Under the pieces are notes generated by a model, which was not told the DNA's origin, ran no database searches, and saw only the letters and a program-made list of their open reading frames with translations. The position numbers and the translations under genes are program-made. Shown piece by piece: positions 59,904 through 64,000 of a DNA stretch of 64,000 bases (its first letter is position 1; each line of letters begins with the position of its first letter). This DNA is from Thermomonas beijingensis (GTDB lineage Bacteria > Pseudomonadota > Gammaproteobacteria > Xanthomonadales > Xanthomonadaceae): positions 682,001-746,000 of the forward strand of contig NZ_JAIQDJ010000001.1 of assembly GCF_020034655.1 (NCBI RefSeq), given 5' to 3'.

Positions 59904-60718
59904 GCCTCGCCAAAACGCCAATGCCACGGCTCGTAGATGATCCCGTGCGGATTGTCGCGGGGGTAGCTCATCGCGAAGCCATATGCACTTGCATGGCTAT
60001 GCAGCCACGCAAACGCGGGTGTGGTTTCGAAGGCCTCTTCGGCGGGCGCTGCGTCCGGCGTGCCGATATCCAGTGCCAGCCCGCTGTGGTGTTCGGAAAA
60101 CCCGGGTGCGGCATTGACCGCAAGGATGTCCGGCATCGAAAGCCCACGCCCCAGCTTGCGTTCGAAAATTCCCAATTGGTAATCGTGGCTGCGATAGCCT
60201 GAAATGGCGTCCAGCATCACAGCATCGGCCAATGCAGCCGCTTGCATCCGCAGCCATGCGCGCGCGGCGTCGATGTGCAGCCAGAGCGGACGCTGAAATT
60301 GGTCGAAGCCGGCAAACGCCAGCCAGTTGGGCTCTGGCACCAGCGGCAGACCCACCTGCACCGAGTAGCTTTCGACATCCAGCCCCAGCCACTGCAAGCG
60401 CTCATGCAGGCGATGCAGCGGCAAGCGGATGACGTGCTCCAAACCGTTGCGGGTGTGCGGCAGGGCATCGCGCAAGGCCGCTTGCGCCGCGCGCAGGCCG
60501 GGTTCGCGGGCAAGCCCCGGGACCAAGGCGTGCAGGCCATCGTCCAATTCGGCGGCCAAGTACACGCCATCGCGCTTGCGCCGCAACACGCGCCGGGCAC
60601 GCGCCAACAAGCGTGCGTGCGCATTGCTGCGCGCACGCAGCAGGCTGGCCGGCCATAATTCAATGTCGTCGGTATTGCGCAGCGCGAGTTTCAACGGGGC
60701 AGGTTGCAGGTGCGGCAT
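59900..60718 (-). CDS. M15 (VanY/LAS-type) peptidase
   Basis: A 272-residue protein with a C-terminal LAS metallopeptidase fold. Arg176 (ISGYRSHDY), zinc ligands His210 and Asp217 (SEHHSGLALDIG), catalytic Glu263 and zinc ligand His266 (EPWHWRFG) match the M15B D-alanyl-D-alanine carboxypeptidase family. The N-terminal 130 residues have no clear domain. No signal peptide is seen at the ATG 60718, which is unusual for a murein enzyme; an upstream in-frame start is not convincing. It is translationally coupled to the acyltransferase. Confidence 0.87.
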   Translation of the reverse strand: MPHLQPAPLKLALRNTDDIELWPASLLRARSNAHARLLARARRVLRRKRDGVYLAAELDDGLHALVPGLAREPGLRAAQAALRDALPHTRNGLEHVIRLPLHRLHERLQWLGLDVESYSVQVGLPLVPEPNWLAFAGFDQFQRPLWLHIDAARAWLRMQAAALADAVMLDAISGYRSHDYQLGIFERKLGRGLSMPDILAVNAAPGFSEHHSGLALDIGTPDAAPAEEAFETTPAFAWLHSHASAYGFAMSYPRDNPHGIIYEPWHWRFGEA

Positions 60719-60749
60719 CGGGCAAGCATAACGGGCCAGCAGGATGCCG

Positions 60750-61286
60750 TCAGCGATTGCCGGCGCGCAGCGCATCCAGCAGCGCTTGTGGTCGTTCAAG
60801 ACTGATCAAATACTGCGTTTTGCCATCTCTGCGCGGCAGCCACAGGACTTTCTGGGAGTTGGTGATCAAGCAGAAGGCTTTGCCGAAATGCTCACGCAGA
60901 CGGAAATAGCCCGCAGTGAAACCCGGTGTGGCAAACCCATTGGTCTTGATGAATGGCTTGAGTTCGGTGTGCTCTGCCAAATCCACGATGCGTGCGCGTT
61001 CTGTATCCAGTTCGGATACGGCCACGTTCTGCGTATACAGTGCGGCGCGAATTTCCAGCACGCCATTGTGCAACATCACCGAGCGGCGGCGCATGGTGAG
61101 CAACAGCAATGCCAGCACCATCGGGATGATGAAGAGTGCCGGCGTTGCGCCATGCGCAGGGTTGCCTGAGAGCGCCAGCATGCCGATGATGCCCAGCGGC
61201 AGCAGACCGGCCAAGCCGGCCAGTAGCCACCACGCCCAAGCGGGCGGCGGTGGCACGGCAAACGATTGCGCTTGTGGGGTAGCCAT
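60750..61286 (-). CDS. Membrane protein with PH-like domain
   Basis: A 178-residue protein with two membrane helices (around residues 18-45 and 55-72) and a cytoplasmic domain resembling the bacterial PH/YcxB fold (LEIRAALYTQNVAVSEL, FRLREHFGKAFCLITN, VLWLPRRDGKTQYLISLERP). The role is unknown. The ATG at 61286 follows the hydrolase stop by one base, indicating an operon with the genes upstream. Confidence 0.75.
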   Translation of the reverse strand: MATPQAQSFAVPPPPAWAWWLLAGLAGLLPLGIIGMLALSGNPAHGATPALFIIPMVLALLLLTMRRRSVMLHNGVLEIRAALYTQNVAVSELDTERARIVDLAEHTELKPFIKTNGFATPGFTAGYFRLREHFGKAFCLITNSQKVLWLPRRDGKTQYLISLERPQALLDALRAGNR

Positions 61287-61287
61287 C

Positions 61288-62601
61288 TCAGTGCTGCTTA
61301 ACCCAAGCGGCCACATCAGTGAGCAAGTGTGCATCCACATGCCCGGGTTGCTGGTATTCGGCCAGTGAACCTTCGCCTTCACCGGCAATCCCCAGATGAT
61401 TGAGCTTGGGGTAGAGCTTGAACGTGGCCTCGGCATCGTCAGCAAAGGCATCGCGCCAGTTCTGCCAGTCGGCATCCACCACTTGAATATCGCGTGCGCC
61501 TTGCAAGAGCAGCATCGGCAACCTCACCTGTTGTGCCTCGCTAACCGCATCCACTGCCTCGATACTGCGCCAGTAGCCTGCGGGTTGGCCCATCACGGTC
61601 GGGCTGGTGGCAGCGGTTTTGGGGTCGCGGGTGATGCGCACTTGTTCGATGATGGCGTTGATCGCGGCGCGTTCGGCATCGTCGATTTTGCCGTCGTTGA
61701 GTGCCGCCAGCCGGCGGTTTTGTTCGATCAGGATATCCAGCAGCGGGCGCGTGGGCGCAGCCATCAGAATCAGTCCTGCCACATGCCCGGAGACGGCGGC
61801 AATGCGCGGTGCCAGCATGCCGCCTTGGCTGTGGCCCAGCACGAAGATGCGCTTGGGGTCGATGTCATCGGTCTTGCGCAACGCATCTACCGCGATCACC
61901 GCGTCATTGGTGGTTTCATCATCCACCCCGAAATTGCCGCCGGCAAAATCCTGCGGACGTGCCTTGGTGCGCTTGTCATAGCGCAACACGGCAATGCCCT
62001 GCGCGGCCAGCGTGCGCGCGATGTCCAGAAAGGGTTTATTGGGGCCAATGGTTTCATCGCGGTCTTGCGGGCCGGAGCCATGCACCAGCACCACGGCGGG
62101 GAACGGGCCATTGCCTTTGGGCATGGCCAAGGTGCCGGGCAGGGCGCGCTCGCCGTCGCCCACGCTGAAATCGCGTTCGCTGAAATTGGCATCGGCGGCC
62201 ACCGCAGGTGCGGGGGAGGTGGATTGCGCGGGTTGAATCAAAAAGCCGACGATTTTGCCGCTGGCGTCGATGGCAAACTTCGCCACCAGTTCGGCTTTTT
62301 CAAAATGCAGCGGGATCTGCACAAAATGGGTGTCGCCTTGCGCGCTGACCTGCGCTTGCTCGCGGCCCTTGGCGTTGCCCATTTGTGCGGGCAGTGACTC
62401 CCAAATGGCTTGCAGCTTGTCAGCCGGCACTGCAGCGGCCATCTGTGGGCCAAACAGTTGCTCCACTTGCGCGTAGTGACCGGCATCCAGCGCATCCAAG
62501 GCTTGCTGTGCGAGTGCGGCAGGGTCGGCAGTTTGCGCATGGCTGGTACCGGCGATGGCAAGGCTGGCGGCAAGGACGGAGGCGATGAATGTATGACGCA
62601 T
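61288..62601 (-). CDS. Secreted alpha/beta hydrolase with DUF3887-like N-domain
   Basis: A 437-residue protein with a signal peptide (residues 1-23, cut near SHAQT). The N-terminal part (about 25-125) resembles DUF3887, then an alpha/beta hydrolase with oxyanion loop VLVHGSGPQDRDE, nucleophile Ser258 (LGHSQGGM), an acid in GARDIQV and a C-terminal His (KLNHLGI). Such proteins are esterases or acyl-peptidase-like enzymes of the periplasm; the substrate is unknown. The ATG at 62601 begins the signal peptide. DUF4177 lies two bases upstream. Confidence 0.87.
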   Translation of the reverse strand: MRHTFIASVLAASLAIAGTSHAQTADPAALAQQALDALDAGHYAQVEQLFGPQMAAAVPADKLQAIWESLPAQMGNAKGREQAQVSAQGDTHFVQIPLHFEKAELVAKFAIDASGKIVGFLIQPAQSTSPAPAVAADANFSERDFSVGDGERALPGTLAMPKGNGPFPAVVLVHGSGPQDRDETIGPNKPFLDIARTLAAQGIAVLRYDKRTKARPQDFAGGNFGVDDETTNDAVIAVDALRKTDDIDPKRIFVLGHSQGGMLAPRIAAVSGHVAGLILMAAPTRPLLDILIEQNRRLAALNDGKIDDAERAAINAIIEQVRITRDPKTAATSPTVMGQPAGYWRSIEAVDAVSEAQQVRLPMLLLQGARDIQVVDADWQNWRDAFADDAEATFKLYPKLNHLGIAGEGEGSLAEYQQPGHVDAHLLTDVAAWVKQH

Positions 62602-62602
62602 C

Positions 62603-62791
62603 TCAGGCTTCCTTCTTGAAGATGAGGGTGGGGGAGGACACCGTGGGCGTGGCATGGACGACATTGACCAGTTCCCAACCATTGCGGCCTTGCTTGTCCA
62701 ATTCTTCCTGCAAGGTTTCCAGCTTGAAGCCGCCCATCAGGCCGGTTTTCAGTTCAATGACTTGATATTTCCATTGGGTGCTGGTGTTCAC
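62603..62791 (-). CDS. DUF4177 family protein
   Basis: A 62-residue protein starting [17 protein letters not shown], with the DUF4177 pattern LQEELDKQGRNGWELVNVV and a KKEA end. The function is unknown. It overlaps the Arc-type gene by four bases (ATGA) and is part of the slipin operon. Confidence 0.85.
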   Translation of the reverse strand: MNTSTQWKYQVIELKTGLMGGFKLETLQEELDKQGRNGWELVNVVHATPTVSSPTLIFKKEA

Positions 62792-62970
62792 GTTGCATCG
62801 TCCTCGGGTGTTTGGGTTGGCGCGGGCAGGCGCCCGGCTTTGCGCAGGGATTCGCGCAGTACGTATTCGATTTGCGCGTTCAGGCTGCGCAGTTCGTCAT
62901 CGGCCCAGCGCTGCGCGGCCGCCAGGATGTCGGCATTGATACGCAGCGGGTAGGCTTTTTTTTCGGCCAT
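62788..62970 (-). CDS. Arc-type ribbon-helix-helix DNA-binding protein
   Basis: A 60-residue protein: [20 protein letters not shown] gives the beta strand and first helix of an Arc/MetJ fold, [17 protein letters not shown] the second. It probably binds DNA as a dimer. The 23-bp palindrome at 63895-63917, upstream of the operon promoter region, is a likely target. It sits between the slipin and DUF4177 genes. Confidence 0.8.
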   Translation of the reverse strand: MAEKKAYPLRINADILAAAQRWADDELRSLNAQIEYVLRESLRKAGRLPAPTQTPEDDAT

Positions 62971-62973
62971 GGC

Positions 62974-63858
62974 TCAGTACAGCGAGCCGGTATTGACGAT
63001 CGGTTGGGTGCTGCGCTCGCCGCACAAGACCACCAGTAAGTTGCTGACCATGGCCGCTTTGCGTTCTTCGTCCAGTTGCACCACGCCGTTTTTTTGCAGC
63101 TCGGCCAGCGCCATTTCCACCATCCCCACCGCACCGGCGACGATCCGCGTGCGCGCGGCAATGATCGCGTTGGCTTGTTGGCGCTGCAGCATCGCTTGGG
63201 CGATTTCTGGTGCGTAAGCCAAGTGGCTGATGCGTGCGTCGATCACTTGTACACCGGCATCGGCCAGGCGCTCTGCGAGTTCATCACGTAAATGTTGTGA
63301 GACTTCCGTGGCATGACTGCGCAGCGCAATCTGGCCGTCTTCATGCTGATCATACGGGTAGCTGGTGGCCATCGTGCGCAGTGCGGATTCCGACTGGATG
63401 TGCACGAAACTTTCGTAGTCATCCACGTTGTAAACCGCCTCGGCACTGTCTTGCACTTGCCAGACAATCACGGCGGCAATTTCAATCGGGCTGCCGTCGA
63501 GCTCGTTGACCTTGAGCTTGCCTGACTCGAAGTTGCGCACCCGCAGCGAGATTTTTTTCTTCGCATAAAACGGGTTGTTCCAACGCAGGCCGTCGTGTTT
63601 GACGGTGCCCACGTATTTGCCGAACAAGCTGAGCACGGCGGCTTGGTTGGGCTGCACCATGTACAGGCCGGTCAGGCTGAACCCGGCCAATACAGCCATG
63701 CCGATGCCGCTGAAAACGCTACCGATGGAGGCTGGGCCTGCGGCATTGGCATCGGGGCCGATGCCGGTGATCAGCAACCAGATGCCGGCAGCGGCGAGCA
63801 GCAGCATCGCCAGCAAAAAGGGAATGCCGGGGAGGGAGGACAGCGGGTTTTCTTTCAT
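62974..63858 (-). CDS. SPFH/Band 7 (slipin-like) membrane protein
   Basis: A 294-residue SPFH protein. Two N-terminal hydrophobic segments (about residues 12-30 and 45-62) precede the band 7 domain ([38 protein letters not shown]) and a coiled-coil tail ending in [13 protein letters not shown]. Such proteins form membrane microdomain scaffolds. The ATG at 63858 is chosen; upstream codons are not hydrophobic-signal-like. It is the first gene of the operon slipin-Arc-DUF4177-hydrolase-PH protein. Confidence 0.88.
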   Translation of the reverse strand: MKENPLSSLPGIPFLLAMLLLAAAGIWLLITGIGPDANAAGPASIGSVFSGIGMAVLAGFSLTGLYMVQPNQAAVLSLFGKYVGTVKHDGLRWNNPFYAKKKISLRVRNFESGKLKVNELDGSPIEIAAVIVWQVQDSAEAVYNVDDYESFVHIQSESALRTMATSYPYDQHEDGQIALRSHATEVSQHLRDELAERLADAGVQVIDARISHLAYAPEIAQAMLQRQQANAIIAARTRIVAGAVGMVEMALAELQKNGVVQLDEERKAAMVSNLLVVLCGERSTQPIVNTGSLY

Positions 63859-63894
63859 GGCAAGGCTCGCATACGCCCGTCTGGGCTTCGGCAT

Positions 63895-63917
63895 ATTGAT
63901 ATCAAAATGATATCAAT
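63895..63917. promoter_or_regulatory. 23-bp palindrome upstream of the slipin operon
   Basis: Ten-base arms (63895-63904 and 63908-63917) are exact reverse complements around AAA. It lies 37 bases before the slipin ATG and includes two TGATATCA-like cores. It is a probable operator, perhaps of the Arc-type protein in the operon. Bases 63918-64000 show no gene. Confidence 0.68.
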
Positions 63918-64000
63918 CAATGCAAGCGTCGTCCGACGAACGGTAGGCTGCCTGCCTGATCGGATGCGGCAGCTATTGCTGCGGAACGAGGTAATACAGG

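Overview
The window reads as a chromosomal segment of a gammaproteobacterium, most likely of the Lysobacteraceae/Xanthomonadaceae. This rests on the gene order thrS-infC-rpmI-rplT-pheS-pheT-ihfA-merR, a complete ccm cluster, a MetX-type acyltransferase, rfbBACD and a LytTR/acyltransferase pair. I cannot name the genus. Outside one block GC is moderate and genes are tightly packed, often sharing 1-4 bases at start and stop.

Layout. 0-6 kb: 3' end of recJ, a divergent acyltransferase/LytTR pair, an atypical SDR, a PAP2 phosphatase, a GT4 glycosyltransferase and tRNA-Leu. 6-15 kb: metX, then cytochrome c maturation genes on the minus strand (ccmABCDEFGHI) with an azurin-like copper lipoprotein gene inserted between ccmB and ccmC. 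15-18 kb: a small operon of methionine-type aminotransferase, an MsrA-thioredoxin-MsrB fusion and an omega-amidase-like nitrilase. 18-24.5 kb: an RHS polymorphic-toxin locus with a putative immunity gene, an orphan C-terminal tip, a broken RHS core fragment and a Sel1-repeat gene. 24.5-29.2 kb: quinol nitric oxide reductase, FNR and HemN, with FNR-type palindromes before norB and hemN and a further one before the azurin gene. This suggests a low-oxygen/NO regulon. 29.2-34.8 kb: tpm, parC, queG and nnrD. 34.9-44.2 kb: recC-recB-recD, clearly richer in GC than the surroundings and ending near tRNA-Asn. 44.3-47.4 kb: a lone pseudopilin, uvrB and tRNA-Val. 47.6-55.3 kb: the translation operon from thrS to the MerR regulator. 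infC starts with the rare codon ATC, and elaborate hairpins lie before infC, rpmI and pheS. 55.3-58.9 kb: tRNA-Pro and the dTDP-L-rhamnose genes rfbBACD. 58.9-63.9 kb (minus): an OafA-type acyltransferase, an M15 peptidase, a PH-like membrane protein, an alpha/beta hydrolase, DUF4177, an Arc-type protein and a slipin, with a 23-bp palindrome upstream of the last operon.

The most interesting points are the FNR-type sites linking azurin, qNOR, FNR and HemN; the azurin gene inside the ccm cluster; the infC ATC start with a 28-bp palindrome upstream; the nested RNA-like structure between infC and rpmI; the RHS cassette array with its debris; and the compositionally foreign recCBD block with a low-GC patch inside recB.
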